64,000 bases of DNA from Paraglaciecola algarum (GCF_021532655.1 NZ_JAKGAS010000012.1:1-64000); one strand, 5' to 3'; shown: positions 1 to 9,850, numbered from the stretch's first letter. A program made the numbers and translations. Notes: a model not told the origin generated them from the letters alone.

Positions 1-345
1 GGAGTGTGCACATCCATGATGAAGCTCACCCAATCTTGGCATCCATGCCAAGCTGTTAACCTAGCTGGAGCGGTGCTCCAGAAAACCCTAGGTTAACCCC
101 AGATGAAGCTCACCCAAATATGACATCCTTGTCATATTGCAAATGCCTAGCCGAGCAGTGCTCGTCTCAAGACTGCATTTCCCCATGATGAGATGCACCC
201 AGGTCTCGCCATCCTTGGCAAATAGCTCCCGCATTGCTCTACCTTCCACCATCCTTGGTGGTCGCATGCAAGCCATTCAGGCAGACGGCGCATGCGCCTA
301 AAGAAACTGCCTTCATCCTTCACGAAGTGGATTATCCGGACGGTT
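1..345. repeat. Tandem array of ~84-nt hairpin-rich units, truncated by window edge
   Basis: A header GATGAAGCTCACCCA occurs at 18-32 and 102-116, with a variant GATGAGATGCACCCA at 187-201, so the period is 84-85 nt. Each header is followed by a short hairpin whose loop contains CATCC(A/T)T: the arms are CTTGG/CCAAG near 35-51, ATATGA/TCATAT near 118-137 and GCC/GGC near 208-219. Next comes a longer stem, for example GTTAACCTAG (55-64) pairing with CTAGGTTAAC (88-97) around an inner CTGGAG...CTCCAG hairpin. Further CATCC-loop hairpins lie near 248-262 and 311-328. The sequence changes between units while pairing is kept, which suggests selection on structure. I do not recognise the element; the left part is outside the window. 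Confidence 0.6.
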
Positions 346-791
346 GCAGAGTGAGTATCACGTAAAGTACGTCAATCACTGTAGTGGACTATAAGATTCC
401 TATTCAAAGAAAGACGTTTCAGTAAGGGGCCTCCATTTGTAGTGTGATTTGTCTGATTCAAAACTTATCGAGTTGTCTCACAAATATTCTTTATTCAATT
501 ATCATTAATTTGCTTTAAATCATTTAGTTATATTACTGGTTTCGGTTTTGAGCATAAATTTATTTCGTTGAATATTCACCATAAGGGCAAACTTATAATA
601 AAAACGTTTCATGAGAAATCTTCTATTATTCTAGAAATCATTTAGTCGCTTTAACGGTCTTCATTGTATTGGTAATTTATCGGATCTTTTGTTTTGTATA
701 AAAGGGGGTAAATTTCTTGAGAATTTGTAATCTACAATTTGCATCTTTTACCACTAAGTTTAAAACATGCAAGTTTTAATAGGCTGACAAA
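346..791. other. AT-rich gene-free stretch upstream of the chemoreceptor gene
   Basis: No coding region or RNA gene is recognisable. The last 250 bases are strongly AT-rich and presumably carry the promoter of the chemoreceptor gene starting at 792, but I cannot assign -35/-10 boxes with confidence. Confidence 0.4.
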
Positions 792-2747
792 ATGAATGAT
801 CTAATACGCTATATTTGCAATCCAGCAAAAAACCTAATGTCCCAATTTTCTTACTCAGTAAAATTCACGATAGTTAGTATTATAATTATTAGTCCTCTAA
901 TTGTAAGTTTGATATTTCTTCAATATGAATATGGCGAGGATATCCGATTTACAAAAAAGGAGCAGAGTGGCCTGAGATTTATTGAAATAGCCCAGAATGA
1001 TTTACTTGATCTAGCCTCTGAAATAATAAGTGGAAAAGATAAGTCTGTCCTTACTAGTAGGTTGAATGACCAGAAAATTCCTATTTCGCAACAGTTAGCC
1101 CCCACTGTTTCTAAAACATTAGGTGTTTACTTGAATGGCGGCTCATCACAAAACCCTGCAGTTAATTACTTGCGATTATCGGAATTGATGCAGACGATAG
1201 CTGATTATAGTAATTTGGAATTGGATTTGGCCCTGGATACTAGCTACTTAGTGACTACGTTAGTTAAGCGCCTTCCTGCTTTACAGTTTCAAATAGCAGA
1301 GACTATTAACCTCGCGAGGCAAGTGACTAAGGAAGGTAGTTTTACGCCAGAAACCTATATTGCGCTATCTAATGCTAATGAAAAGTTACCACTAATTATA
1401 AAACAGACCTCAGCAAGTTTAGCCGTTAGTACGAACGCAAACAAAGTTATCGATAAAAAATTGATGGTGTTGTGGAGCAATCTTGAAAGAGACTTAAATA
1501 AGCTTAAACAACTAATAAAAAATAAAATTCTTGAACCCGATGACATTTTGGTGGAGGAGAGTGAAATTTTGTCACAAGGTAATTCGTTAAATAAGGCTAT
1601 TACAGCTTTTTCATCTGCCGTCACGCCAGTATTAAGTGATTTATTACAGATGAGGATTGACGATGCAAACTTTAAGAATAAAATCATATCAAGTGTTTCA
1701 GTTCTGGCTGTTTTAATTGCTATTTATTTGTTTATAGGCATGTACCAATCTGTTATTCAAAATATTCAACGCGTTACCATGGGGGTGCATTGTGTGGCTG
1801 ATGGCGACTTAACATCAAGAGTTGAGGTCATAGGTAAAGACGAAATGCGCACTATTGCTGACGATATGAATTTTATGACCGCTAATTTGCAAAAATTAGT
1901 TGAAAGAATTGATCAAGCAACAGATACATTATCTCATTCAGCTCATAGCTTAAAGAAGGTTACCGAAACAACAATTATTGGCGTAGATGAACAGAAGTCT
2001 GGTACTCAAGGTATTGTCTCCTCAATGGGGGAAATGACAACAGCAGCTGCAGCTGTGGATCAAAACTCTGAACTAGCTTCTAACGCCGCTGTCGATGCAG
2101 ATGAAGAAGCACAGCAAGGCATAGTATTAGTAACAGAGCTACAGTCTGTGATGCGAGAGATGCAAGATGAATCAAGTCGCTCCCAAGAGGCTCTGGAAAG
2201 ATTAGTTAAAGATAGTAAAGATATTGGTCAGGTTTCTTCAGCAATTAACGATATTGCAGAACAAACGAATTTGCTTGCATTGAATGCTGCGATTGAGGCG
2301 GCTCGCGCAGGTGAGCAAGGTAGAGGTTTTGCTGTAGTGGCAGACGAGGTACGAACATTAGCAAAACGAACGCAGGATCAAACCAGCCAAATTCATGAAA
2401 TTATTACCAATATTCAGCAGGCTACTCAAGATACAAAGAATAGTATGGAGCAAAGTAGAGAGCAAATGAACTTAAGCGTACAAGAAGCGTCAACTGTTGG
2501 CGATGCGTTACAAAGAATCTCCCAGGTTATTACCACTATTAACGATATGAGTTCAGAGATTTCGAAATCAGCATCTGAACAGTCGAACGTTACTAATCAA
2601 GTTGCTAAAAGAGTGGAAGATATAGCGTTAATATCTGAGTCTACATTAATAGGTGCAAAAAATACCGGTGACTCAGCTGATAGTTTACTTACTGTGGTGC
2701 AAACTCTGCGGGCCGAACTAGCTTATCTGCAAAAAGGACGCAGTTAA
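792..2747 (+). CDS. Methyl-accepting chemotaxis protein
   Basis: Transmembrane chemoreceptor that relays a periplasmic signal to CheA/CheW. The 651-residue protein has a first membrane segment at about residues 25-45, a roughly 260-residue periplasmic sensor region of helical character, a second membrane segment near 300-318, a HAMP linker (about 320-375), and a long cytoplasmic coiled coil. The signalling tip is intact and diagnostic: DIAEQTNLLALNAAIEAARA, followed by GEQGRGFAVVADEVRTLAKR. The sensor domain is not one I can name, so the ligand is unknown. The ATG at 792 is preceded by a weak AGG. The gene is monocistronic and convergent with ubiK. Confidence 0.95.
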   Translation: MNDLIRYICNPAKNLMSQFSYSVKFTIVSIIIISPLIVSLIFLQYEYGEDIRFTKKEQSGLRFIEIAQNDLLDLASEIISGKDKSVLTSRLNDQKIPISQQLAPTVSKTLGVYLNGGSSQNPAVNYLRLSELMQTIADYSNLELDLALDTSYLVTTLVKRLPALQFQIAETINLARQVTKEGSFTPETYIALSNANEKLPLIIKQTSASLAVSTNANKVIDKKLMVLWSNLERDLNKLKQLIKNKILEPDDILVEESEILSQGNSLNKAITAFSSAVTPVLSDLLQMRIDDANFKNKIISSVSVLAVLIAIYLFIGMYQSVIQNIQRVTMGVHCVADGDLTSRVEVIGKDEMRTIADDMNFMTANLQKLVERIDQATDTLSHSAHSLKKVTETTIIGVDEQKSGTQGIVSSMGEMTTAAAAVDQNSELASNAAVDADEEAQQGIVLVTELQSVMREMQDESSRSQEALERLVKDSKDIGQVSSAINDIAEQTNLLALNAAIEAARAGEQGRGFAVVADEVRTLAKRTQDQTSQIHEIITNIQQATQDTKNSMEQSREQMNLSVQEASTVGDALQRISQVITTINDMSSEISKSASEQSNVTNQVAKRVEDIALISESTLIGAKNTGDSADSLLTVVQTLRAELAYLQKGRS

Positions 2748-2785
2748 GCTAGGTACAAAATTGAATTCAACCTTATGTTTTTGAT

Positions 2786-3031
2786 TTAACTATTTGGTTT
2801 TTCTAATTCAGATATTCTAGCTTCTAGAGCTTGTAATTTTTCTCGAGTTCGAATTAATACTTGATTTTGAATGTCAAATTCCTCTCTACTTACAAAATCC
2901 AAACGACTAAGCTGTGATTGTAAAACCTGTTTAACTTTTGCCTCTGCCCCTTCTGCTAGGTTTTTTACCTCTGGTGGTACTGCGTCTGTTATTTGTTTTG
3001 CTATCTCTTCGAGTTTTTTAGGGTCTAACAT
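2786..3031 (-). CDS. ubiK: UbiK family ubiquinone biosynthesis accessory factor
   Basis: 81-residue protein of the YqiC/UbiK family (formerly DUF526/BMFP). It is an amphipathic helix followed by a C-terminal coiled coil that trimerises. In Escherichia coli and Salmonella UbiK assists aerobic ubiquinone synthesis through UbiJ. The N-terminal MLDPKKLEEIAKQI and the C-terminal coiled coil ending in ARISELEK match the family closely, and the length is usual. It stands alone, convergent with the chemoreceptor gene 38 bases away. Identification is from family resemblance. Confidence 0.9.
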   Translation of the reverse strand: MLDPKKLEEIAKQITDAVPPEVKNLAEGAEAKVKQVLQSQLSRLDFVSREEFDIQNQVLIRTREKLQALEARISELEKPNS

Positions 3032-3104
3032 TAGTTAATACTCTGTTTATTTAGTTGGCTTGACAGGCATAATTTCTTACAATCCATGCCCCTTAACTTT
3101 AGGC

Positions 3105-3479
3105 TGTTAAATTTAACAATCGGTTGGCTTTCTCTGTGCAGCGCTCTGTGAACTCAGTGGTAAATAGCTCTTAGTCTTTCGCTCTATCATTCCGGTAGTG
3201 TTTTAAGCCGGAATCGGATTGAAAGTAGGAAGGCAAAAGAAAAAAATTGAACCACAGAGGGCACAGGGAACACAGAGGTAAAGAAAAAATATTGTTAAGA
3301 AAGTAACTGGAAATAATGACATTGAGTCACGTTTGGCTCAGACATTGGTCGTTTAGTCAGTCTTAACATTCAATTGCTTTTCTCTGTGCAGCGTAGCGCT
3401 CTGTGGCCTCTGTGGTGAAAAGTTTTTTGTTCTTGCGCTCTGTCATTCCGGTAGTGTTTTAAGCCGGAATCGGTTTGGT
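3105..3479. repeat. Dispersed intergenic repeat cluster (CACAGAG/CTCTGTG and CCGGAAT modules)
   Basis: Contains CTCTGTG-type modules near 3134-3168, 3250-3282 and 3380-3420, and two copies of a palindromic module CATTCCGGTAGTG...AGCCGGAATC near 3188-3218 and 3443-3472. The stretch 3240-3425 is nearly duplicated at 7186-7375 upstream of the wzc-like gene. There is no coding signal. Confidence 0.8.
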
Positions 3480-4331
3480 TTAGATGTTTAACTCAAGTTT
3501 TACTAACTTGGGGCTAGAAAAAAAGCCGTTCTCTTGGGTAAACCAAATTTCGCCATTGGGTGTAACACATAACCCTTCGACTTGATCAAAACCAGGTACA
3601 TAAAAAGATTTAACTAAGTCTAATTGTGCATTTAAAATTGTGATGAAAGGGTAAAAACTGCCTAATCCTTTCAATTCATAACCAACTAAAATGAATCTGT
3701 TGTTTTGTTTGTCGTAATCGCCACCGGTAATTATGCCAGGTAAGTCTTCAATAGATGAAATGGGCGCTACATTTTGTTTAGGCTGATCTTTATTTAATTT
3801 GTAAATATGTAACACACCTGTTTGCCAGCTTTTTGAAAACAAGAACAAGTTATCACCTTGATTCACTAAAGCCTCAGCATCAAAGTCATGATTAAGGTTT
3901 TCGTTTTTCTTTACAGAGTTATGTTGGTAAGAAATCATGGACGTCGTGACTTTACTCGAGCCTTGTTCTTTCGGCAAAGCATGTATTTGTACTGCTTTGC
4001 GTTTACCGTTATTGTTGCCCACATCACCTATAAAAAAATGAGTTTGATCGCCTGTTAAAGCCTCCCAGTCTCTCATTTTAGTGTCGACTTTTCTTTGGGA
4101 AACAATTTGTCCATTTTGATCTAGGGTATAGATAATAGGTTTGTTACCAGAGTCATTAATGGTAAATGCTTGATTTGTTTGGGGGCAATATAAACCAGAA
4201 GTTTCAAGTATCTCTTGAGGTAGAGGAAGTACCTCTAATACTTTATAGTTGGGAGTCGTTTTAACTTTAGCATGGGAGTTAAATGTAATTAGTAAACTTA
4301 CCGTCAGGCTCCCTAAAACTCTAAAAATCAT
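3480..4331 (-). CDS. Secreted protein, beta-propeller-like, function unknown
   Basis: 283 residues with a clear signal peptide (MIFRVLGSLTVSLLITFNSHA). The rest has short beta-rich repeats of the kind seen in SdiA-regulated/esterase-like or YncE-like propellers, including TNQAFTINDSGNKPIIYTLD, DWEALTGD, FFIGDVGNNNGKR and the C-terminal VEGLCVTPNGEIWFTQENG. Acidic DSGN and DVGNN loops might bind calcium, which is inference. The ATG at 4331 has a good AAAGGA site. It is isolated, with repeat clusters on both sides, so context gives no function. Confidence 0.75.
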   Translation of the reverse strand: MIFRVLGSLTVSLLITFNSHAKVKTTPNYKVLEVLPLPQEILETSGLYCPQTNQAFTINDSGNKPIIYTLDQNGQIVSQRKVDTKMRDWEALTGDQTHFFIGDVGNNNGKRKAVQIHALPKEQGSSKVTTSMISYQHNSVKKNENLNHDFDAEALVNQGDNLFLFSKSWQTGVLHIYKLNKDQPKQNVAPISSIEDLPGIITGGDYDKQNNRFILVGYELKGLGSFYPFITILNAQLDLVKSFYVPGFDQVEGLCVTPNGEIWFTQENGFFSSPKLVKLELNI

Positions 4332-4375
4332 TGTTCATCCTTTAAAAAATTGCGCCGGAGGATTATGTCATAGTT

Positions 4376-4738
4376 TAAGTTGCCGTTTCTATTGTTAAAA
4401 ATGGATTCCTGCTAACAACATGCAGGAATGACGTATTAGATGGTATGCAGGAAAGACGAAATGAGGCTGAACCACAGAGGTCACTGAGAACACGGAGGGA
4501 ATCGTTGTTAGTAAAAGAAAAAAATGGATTCCTGCTAACAACATGCAGGAAAGACGTATTGGATGGTATGCAGGTATGACTAGATTTTACGGTATTCCGT
4601 TAGTGTTTTAAGCTGGAATCGCTTTAGTCTTAACAATCGGTTAGCTTTTCTCTGTGCAGCGCTCTGTGTTCTCTGTGGTAAATAGCTCTTAGTCTTTCGC
4701 TCTGTCATTCCGTTAGTGTTTTGAGCCGGAATCGGTTA
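4376..4738. repeat. Dispersed intergenic repeat cluster
   Basis: Two copies of a GGATTCCTGCTAACAACATG...CAGGAA module occur near 4403-4430 and 4526-4553. CACAGAG/CTCTGTG modules lie near 4472-4500 and 4640-4680, and a CATTCCGTTAGTG...GAGCCGGAATC module near 4706-4735. The following 230 bases (4739-4966) are AT-rich and are the likely promoter region of the EPS operon that starts at 4967. Confidence 0.8.
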
Positions 4739-4966
4739 AAAGCATTTGTAACAAAAATTTAACTTTCGGTACTTAATTTATTCAATTAGTTCATGTGGTT
4801 AAAAAAATAAAATGCGATTTTTGACGAATTCAAGGTGTTTTTATGGTTAATGTCACTTTTTTGCATTATGTGGATGTTAGATTGATTTCAATTGAGGTAG
4901 TATTTGTTCCAAATACAATATATGTATTAATAAGGGAAGTGACATTGAGAGCCAGAGATATTCGCT

Positions 4967-5383
4967 ATGCCAATTGAAGCTCAACACATTAAAAAAGATC
5001 CGGCCATACAAAAGCTGTTAACCAAAATGCCTAGCCATATGGCAGACAGCTTTACTGATGAGCAGCTGGTCCAATTAAAGTCGGCTATTGGCTCTCGTGA
5101 ATGGGGCAAACACAAAATAGATGTTAGGGGCACTTTTCCTGTGCCCTTCTTTAAAAGTCGAATTTATTACGTGTTTTTAATGGGCCGAAACTACCGAAAC
5201 TTGTCACGACAAGAAAAGGTGATTTCAGCATTTACCATAGCGGCTTTTACCTTCTTGTTTATTGTGTTCTCTGTGTTGTTCGGTTTACTGGTTTTATACC
5301 TAATTAAATCGGCATTAGGTATCGATTTATTTAAAGGGTTTTCCTTAGGAATTTGGAGTTGGTTTAAAACATTATGGACATAA
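4967..5383 (+). CDS. Small conserved membrane protein heading the EPS operon
   Basis: 138 residues. The basic N-terminal half contains SFTDEQLVQLKSAIGSREWG and KIDVRGTFPVPFFKSRIYYV; the C-terminal half has one long membrane segment (about residues 85-115). I know this architecture as a small conserved membrane protein at the front of export loci in gamma-proteobacteria, but no function can be assigned. Its stop at 5381-5383 overlaps the next gene's first possible start, so it is co-transcribed and probably translationally coupled with the outer-membrane barrel gene. Confidence 0.75.
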   Translation: MPIEAQHIKKDPAIQKLLTKMPSHMADSFTDEQLVQLKSAIGSREWGKHKIDVRGTFPVPFFKSRIYYVFLMGRNYRNLSRQEKVISAFTIAAFTFLFIVFSVLFGLLVLYLIKSALGIDLFKGFSLGIWSWFKTLWT

Positions 5384-6546
5384 AGAAGATGAAAAAAACA
5401 CTATTAACCACAGCTATTATCAGCGGTTTGTGGGTCAATGCGGTTACCGCACAAGAAGCAGGTTTTTTAGCTGAAATAAATTCACGCTTAACCTACGACG
5501 ACAATATTTTACGTACTTCTAAAGCGTTCGAACAAAGTGATACCAGCTTAGTAGTTACACCTAAGTTAGAGTTGGCCGGTATCCTAGGTAAACAACGCTT
5601 TGCTGTTACCTATAATGGTGAATACGCCAATTATTTTGATAACAGTGATGTGAATTATGCCGATCATGAATTTCGTATTGGTGCTAATTTCGATCATTCT
5701 AATCGTTTAACTTCTGCTTTTAGTGTGCTGTATAGAGATGAACACCAAAGTTTAAGTCAATCGAATGCTATTTCTAATACCTTTACCGAATTTAGCCGCT
5801 TGTCAGAAAAACAAATTAATGGGCAGGTAGCTTACGGAAGGCAAGACAGTTTTGGACAATTAGTTTTAAAACTAGGCCATAGCGAACTTGAGTTTGATGA
5901 AATTGAAGATGCATTTAGAAATTACGATCGTGATTTAGTTTCTTTAGCCTTTTATTACCGTATCGCCCCTCGCACCCGTTTATTAACCCAAGTTGAATAT
6001 CAAGATTATAGTTATAGCCCAGGAGCAGGTTTTATCGATTTAGACAATGAATATATTCGTTATTTAGTTGGGGTGGAGTGGGCGCTAACTAATCAGCTTG
6101 ATGGCACCATTAAAGTGGGTTACCAAGACCGTGATTATAAGTTAGCGGGCTTACAGGATTCTGATGGCTTGTCTTACGAGGCTGATTTAGTGTGGCAACC
6201 AAACACCTACACAGCAGTTAGTTTAGCTGCTAATAGAATGAGTACAGAATCAGATATTGCAAATACAGGTGCAGTATTACGTACAGGTTATGCACTTTCA
6301 CTAACTCATGAATTGACTAAGCTGACCAAACTTGATGCGGCAGTGCGTTATTCAAAAGATGACCTTTCATTCAACTCTACACGCCAAGACAAACGTCACT
6401 TTGTTAAATTAGGTGTATTACATGATTTATTAACGTGGGTAGAACTCGGGGCGAACATTAGTTACGAAGACAGAAAGTCTAACGTTGCCTTGGCGGAATA
6501 TAAGGTCAACAGTGTTAACCTAACGGCTAAAATATCATTTGATTAA
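5374..6546 (+). CDS. Outer-membrane beta-barrel protein of the EPS export locus
   Basis: 390 residues with a signal peptide ending ...NAVTAQ, followed by alternating polar/hydrophobic strands typical of an outer-membrane barrel of the BBP2/capsule-associated porin type. NSRLTYDDNILRTS near the mature N terminus is characteristic of that group, and the chain ends in SVNLTAKISFD. It probably helps exopolysaccharide cross or be organised at the outer membrane, which follows from context. Two starts are possible: ATG 5374 (overlapping the upstream gene) and ATG 5389, which gives the more typical signal peptide MKKTLLTTAIISG. The Wza-like gene begins 10 bases downstream. Confidence 0.85.
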   Translation: MDIKKMKKTLLTTAIISGLWVNAVTAQEAGFLAEINSRLTYDDNILRTSKAFEQSDTSLVVTPKLELAGILGKQRFAVTYNGEYANYFDNSDVNYADHEFRIGANFDHSNRLTSAFSVLYRDEHQSLSQSNAISNTFTEFSRLSEKQINGQVAYGRQDSFGQLVLKLGHSELEFDEIEDAFRNYDRDLVSLAFYYRIAPRTRLLTQVEYQDYSYSPGAGFIDLDNEYIRYLVGVEWALTNQLDGTIKVGYQDRDYKLAGLQDSDGLSYEADLVWQPNTYTAVSLAANRMSTESDIANTGAVLRTGYALSLTHELTKLTKLDAAVRYSKDDLSFNSTRQDKRHFVKLGVLHDLLTWVELGANISYEDRKSNVALAEYKVNSVNLTAKISFD

Positions 6547-6555
6547 GGACTAAGG

Positions 6556-7149
6556 ATGAATATGTTATCACCTAAGTTAAGCCAGCAATATCATATTAAC
6601 TATCCGACTTGTTGGGTTGTACTAGTCTGTTTGTTGGCATTATTTGCTAGCAGTCAGACTGTGGCACAAGATGGTACAAGCGGCGCAGAAAACCATTACC
6701 GCCTAGGAGCCGATGACGAAATATCAGTCAAGGTATTTAACGAGCCAGATTTAAGCCTGCCTAAAACCCGAGTTTCGGCCAATGGCAATATATCCATGCC
6801 ATTAATTGGTCAGGTACAAGTCAAAGGCTTAACCATAGACGAGGTAGAGCTAAAAATTACTAAGCTGTATTTAGGGGATTATTTAAAAAAACCGGATGTG
6901 TCTGTGTCTGTCGTTGAATACCGCCAGTTTTATGTAAATGGCGAAGTCGACAAACCCGGTGGTTATAGTTATCGCGAAGGGATGACCATACAAAGAGCCA
7001 TATCCTTAGCTGGTGGATTTACCGAACGGGCCGCCCGCAATAAAATACAATTAATGCGCGAGAATGACCCAAACAACATCAGTCGAGTCGACCTAAACTC
7101 ACCTGTTAAACCAGGTGATGTAATAACAGTAGAAGAAAGCTTTTTTTAG
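6556..7149 (+). CDS. Polysaccharide export protein (Wza/OPX family)
   Basis: 197-residue periplasmic/outer-membrane export protein. After an N-terminal membrane/signal segment (about residues 18-38, ending SSQTVAQ) comes the Poly_export domain: YRLGADDEISVKVFNEPDLS, then MPLIGQVQVKGLTIDEVE. An SLBB-type domain follows (VVEYRQFYVNGEVDKPGGY, TIQRAISLAGGFTE). It lacks a lipobox cysteine and the large C-terminal region of E. coli Wza, so it is one of the short OPX proteins that work with a separate barrel, fitting the gene just upstream. Ribosome site AAGGACTAAGG lies upstream of ATG 6556. Confidence 0.92.
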   Translation: MNMLSPKLSQQYHINYPTCWVVLVCLLALFASSQTVAQDGTSGAENHYRLGADDEISVKVFNEPDLSLPKTRVSANGNISMPLIGQVQVKGLTIDEVELKITKLYLGDYLKKPDVSVSVVEYRQFYVNGEVDKPGGYSYREGMTIQRAISLAGGFTERAARNKIQLMRENDPNNISRVDLNSPVKPGDVITVEESFF

Positions 7150-7179
7150 AGAGCAGTGGATAGATGCTAGTAAAAGATA

Positions 7180-7480
7180 AAAGCAAAAGAAATTGAACCA
7201 CAGAGGACACAGGGAACACAGAGGTAAAGAAAAAATATTGTTAAGAAAGTAACTGAAAATAATGACATTGAGTCACGTTTGGCTCAGACATTAGTCGTTT
7301 AGTCAGTCTTAACATTCAATTGCTTTTCTCTGTGTAGCGAAGCGCTCTGTGAACTCGGTGGTGAATCGCTTTTGCATTGGCCTTTGCTGTGACATTCCGG
7401 TAGTGTTTTGAGCCGGAATCGGTTTTTGCTTTTCTCTGTGTTGCGTGGCGTTCTGTGAACTCTGTGGTGAGAAGATTTTA
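7180..7480. repeat. Dispersed repeat cluster inside the EPS operon
   Basis: Near copy of 3240-3425: CACAGAGGACACAGGG near 7200, a shared sequence around AATGACATTGAGTCACG, then CTCTGTG modules near 7327-7365 and 7434-7470 and a CATTCCGGTAG...GAGCCGGAATC module near 7393-7422. It interrupts the run between the Wza-like and Wzc-like genes. Confidence 0.8.
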
Positions 7481-7545
7481 GCTTTATAAAAAATAAAATT
7501 TAGTTGGCTACCCCAAGGGGTAAAGGATAAAGGGATAATTCAAAC

Positions 7546-9783
7546 GTGGTAAATCATTCGAACACAGCTCAAGTTTCTAATATCAGTCATACCGATGACG
7601 ATACAATTGACTTAACTCAGTATTGGCGCATTATTAAAAGGCGCAAATGGAGCATAGTATTAGTCACTTTGTTATTTGCAATTTTAGGTTTATTTATTGC
7701 CATTAAGTCAACGCCTATTTACCAAGCCAGTGCCAAAATTCAAGCCGATCCTATTCAGCCCAATGCTACAGGTAGTGACGCTTATATAATGAACTCTATG
7801 GTGTTTTTGTTTTACGAAACACAGTACGAAATTATTCAGTCACGTAAAATTGCCGAAACCGTGGTGGACAAACTCGACTTAGTTAACCGTTATAAACAAG
7901 AGCAAGCAGAAGCCAAGTTACGAGGCAAAGACAGTAGCTTAGTAAGCGACCTAAAAAAACAAATCAAAGCTTGGTTCGTCAGCGATGAAGAGCTAGCTGA
8001 CTCTGCCAAACCAGCGCAGCTAAGCGATGAACAAATCCGTATTATGTTATCTTATGGTATAAAAGGCATGTTGTCGGTTGATGGCGGCATGCAAAGCCAA
8101 ATTATTAATATTAGTTATCAGTCAGACGACCCAGCAGAAGCGGCAGAAATCATTAACGCCGTAGCCGATGCTTATATTGAGTTTGGCCTTGAAGCCCGTT
8201 TAAGTACCTTAAAAGATACAGCCCAATGGTTAGGGGAACAATTAGACGAGCTAAAGATTACTCTACAAAAATCAGAGGACAAACTGGCAGCAGTGCGCAC
8301 TCAATCGGGTTTGATGGACTCTGAACAACAAGCCAGTATTGCGAATACTCAGTTATCTAATTTAAATATTGAATTATTAAGAGCGCAAACAAAGCTATCG
8401 CAAGCCCAAGAAATGTACACACAAGTTCAAAAGTTAGACCGTAGTAAGGGGGATTATTTATCTTTAGGCCCAGTATTACAAAACCCTACCATACGTGATT
8501 TAGTGCGTGAAGAGTCGAATCAGTCTCGCCAAGTAGAAGAGCTGGCCGAACGTTATGGCGAAAAGCACCCTAAAATGATTGCCGCTAGGTCTGATTTAAT
8601 GGGCGCACAAAGTAACCTAAACCGCGAAGTGGACAAAATAGTCGAGAACATAGCCAAAGAATATCGTTTAGCCAAAGTACAACTAGAAAACGTTAAAAAA
8701 CTCACCGAAAAAACCAAAGCAGAATTACAGTCTTATCAAGGTAGCAGCTTTGAAATTACTCGCCTTGAGCGCGAAGTTGAGAACAACCGCCGTATTTATG
8801 AGTCATTTTTAGGCCGTTTGATGGAGGCTGATGTGTCGGGCGATTACGATGCCTCGAACGTACGTATTATCGACCGCGCCACTGTGCCTAATTACCCTAT
8901 AAAACCTAGAGTGTCGTTGATTATAGCGGGCGCAATATTTTTTGGTGTTTTTGTCGGCGTGATTTTAGCTTTTGTACGTGAAATGTTAGGTAACGTATTT
9001 AGAACCCCAGATCAAATTGAAGAGCAATTACATATTCCTTCTTTGGGCGTGACACCTTTAATCAAAAAAGGCAAAAAATCGGTGCCCCCAGAAAAACAAT
9101 ATATAGACGATCAAAGGTCAACCTTTGCTGAGGCCATCAATACCATACGCACAGGTTTGTTGTTTAGTGACATAGACAACCCACCACAAACGGTACTCAT
9201 TACCTCCACTGTGGGCTCTGAGGGTAAAACTACCCTAGCTATTAATTTGGCCACCGCCTTTAGCCAATTAGATAAAACCCTATTAATAGAATTAGATTTA
9301 CGTAAACCCGCTATTAGTAAAGATTTAGGGTTAACTAATATCACAGGTTTAAGTGACGTATTAGCTGGCCAAGTGAATGTTAAAATTAAAGGTGACGAAC
9401 TCACTAAAGTAGAAGGTGCGCCTAACTTAAGAATATTAACCTGTGGCACCATCCCTCCGAACCCTATGGAGTTATTGTCGTCTAAACGTTTTGCCGATTT
9501 GCTTGAGTCACTTAAAGAACAGTTTACTCATATAGTGATAGACAGCCCGCCTACCCTACCGGTAAGTGACGCCTGTGTATTGTCGAAACTAGCCGACGCC
9601 ACGGTTGTAGCCGTCAAAGCCGAAGCCACCAAAATTAACATGGCCAAAGAAACCATCACCCGCTTACGTAAAGTTAACGCCAACATCACAGGTGTAGTAC
9701 TCACCCAAGCCTCACCACAAAAAATGAGCTACTACGGTGAGCATTATTACCAAGAAGGTTATTACGGAGTGGACAAGAGCTAA
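7546..9783 (+). CDS. Polysaccharide co-polymerase/BY-kinase (Wzc-like tyrosine autokinase)
   Basis: 745-residue inner-membrane protein that controls EPS chain length and export. It has an N-terminal Wzz domain (membrane segment about residues 36-54), a long periplasmic coiled-coil region (about 220-400), a second membrane segment near 470-490, and a C-terminal kinase domain. Kinase motifs are STVGSEGKTTLAINLA (Walker A), LLIELDLRKP (Walker A') and HIVIDSPP (Walker B). The tail MSYYGEHYYQEGYYG is the tyrosine cluster autophosphorylated in this family. The start is GTG 7546 with AAAGGATAAAGGG upstream. A strong terminator follows. The CpsB-type phosphatase at 10911 is the likely antagonist. Confidence 0.95.
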   Translation: MVNHSNTAQVSNISHTDDDTIDLTQYWRIIKRRKWSIVLVTLLFAILGLFIAIKSTPIYQASAKIQADPIQPNATGSDAYIMNSMVFLFYETQYEIIQSRKIAETVVDKLDLVNRYKQEQAEAKLRGKDSSLVSDLKKQIKAWFVSDEELADSAKPAQLSDEQIRIMLSYGIKGMLSVDGGMQSQIINISYQSDDPAEAAEIINAVADAYIEFGLEARLSTLKDTAQWLGEQLDELKITLQKSEDKLAAVRTQSGLMDSEQQASIANTQLSNLNIELLRAQTKLSQAQEMYTQVQKLDRSKGDYLSLGPVLQNPTIRDLVREESNQSRQVEELAERYGEKHPKMIAARSDLMGAQSNLNREVDKIVENIAKEYRLAKVQLENVKKLTEKTKAELQSYQGSSFEITRLEREVENNRRIYESFLGRLMEADVSGDYDASNVRIIDRATVPNYPIKPRVSLIIAGAIFFGVFVGVILAFVREMLGNVFRTPDQIEEQLHIPSLGVTPLIKKGKKSVPPEKQYIDDQRSTFAEAINTIRTGLLFSDIDNPPQTVLITSTVGSEGKTTLAINLATAFSQLDKTLLIELDLRKPAISKDLGLTNITGLSDVLAGQVNVKIKGDELTKVEGAPNLRILTCGTIPPNPMELLSSKRFADLLESLKEQFTHIVIDSPPTLPVSDACVLSKLADATVVAVKAEATKINMAKETITRLRKVNANITGVVLTQASPQKMSYYGEHYYQEGYYGVDKS

Positions 9784-9813
9784 CAGCTATCTATACAACT
9801 AAGTTAAAAAAGA

Positions 9814-9850
9814 ACGGGGTATGTCTTAGACATACCCCGTTTTTCTTTTT
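9814..9850 (+). terminator. Rho-independent terminator after the wzc-like gene
   Basis: Perfect 10-bp stem ACGGGGTATG / CATACCCCGT with a 7-nt loop, directly followed by TTTTCTTTTT. It lies 31 bases after the stop codon and should end the first EPS transcript. Confidence 0.9.
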
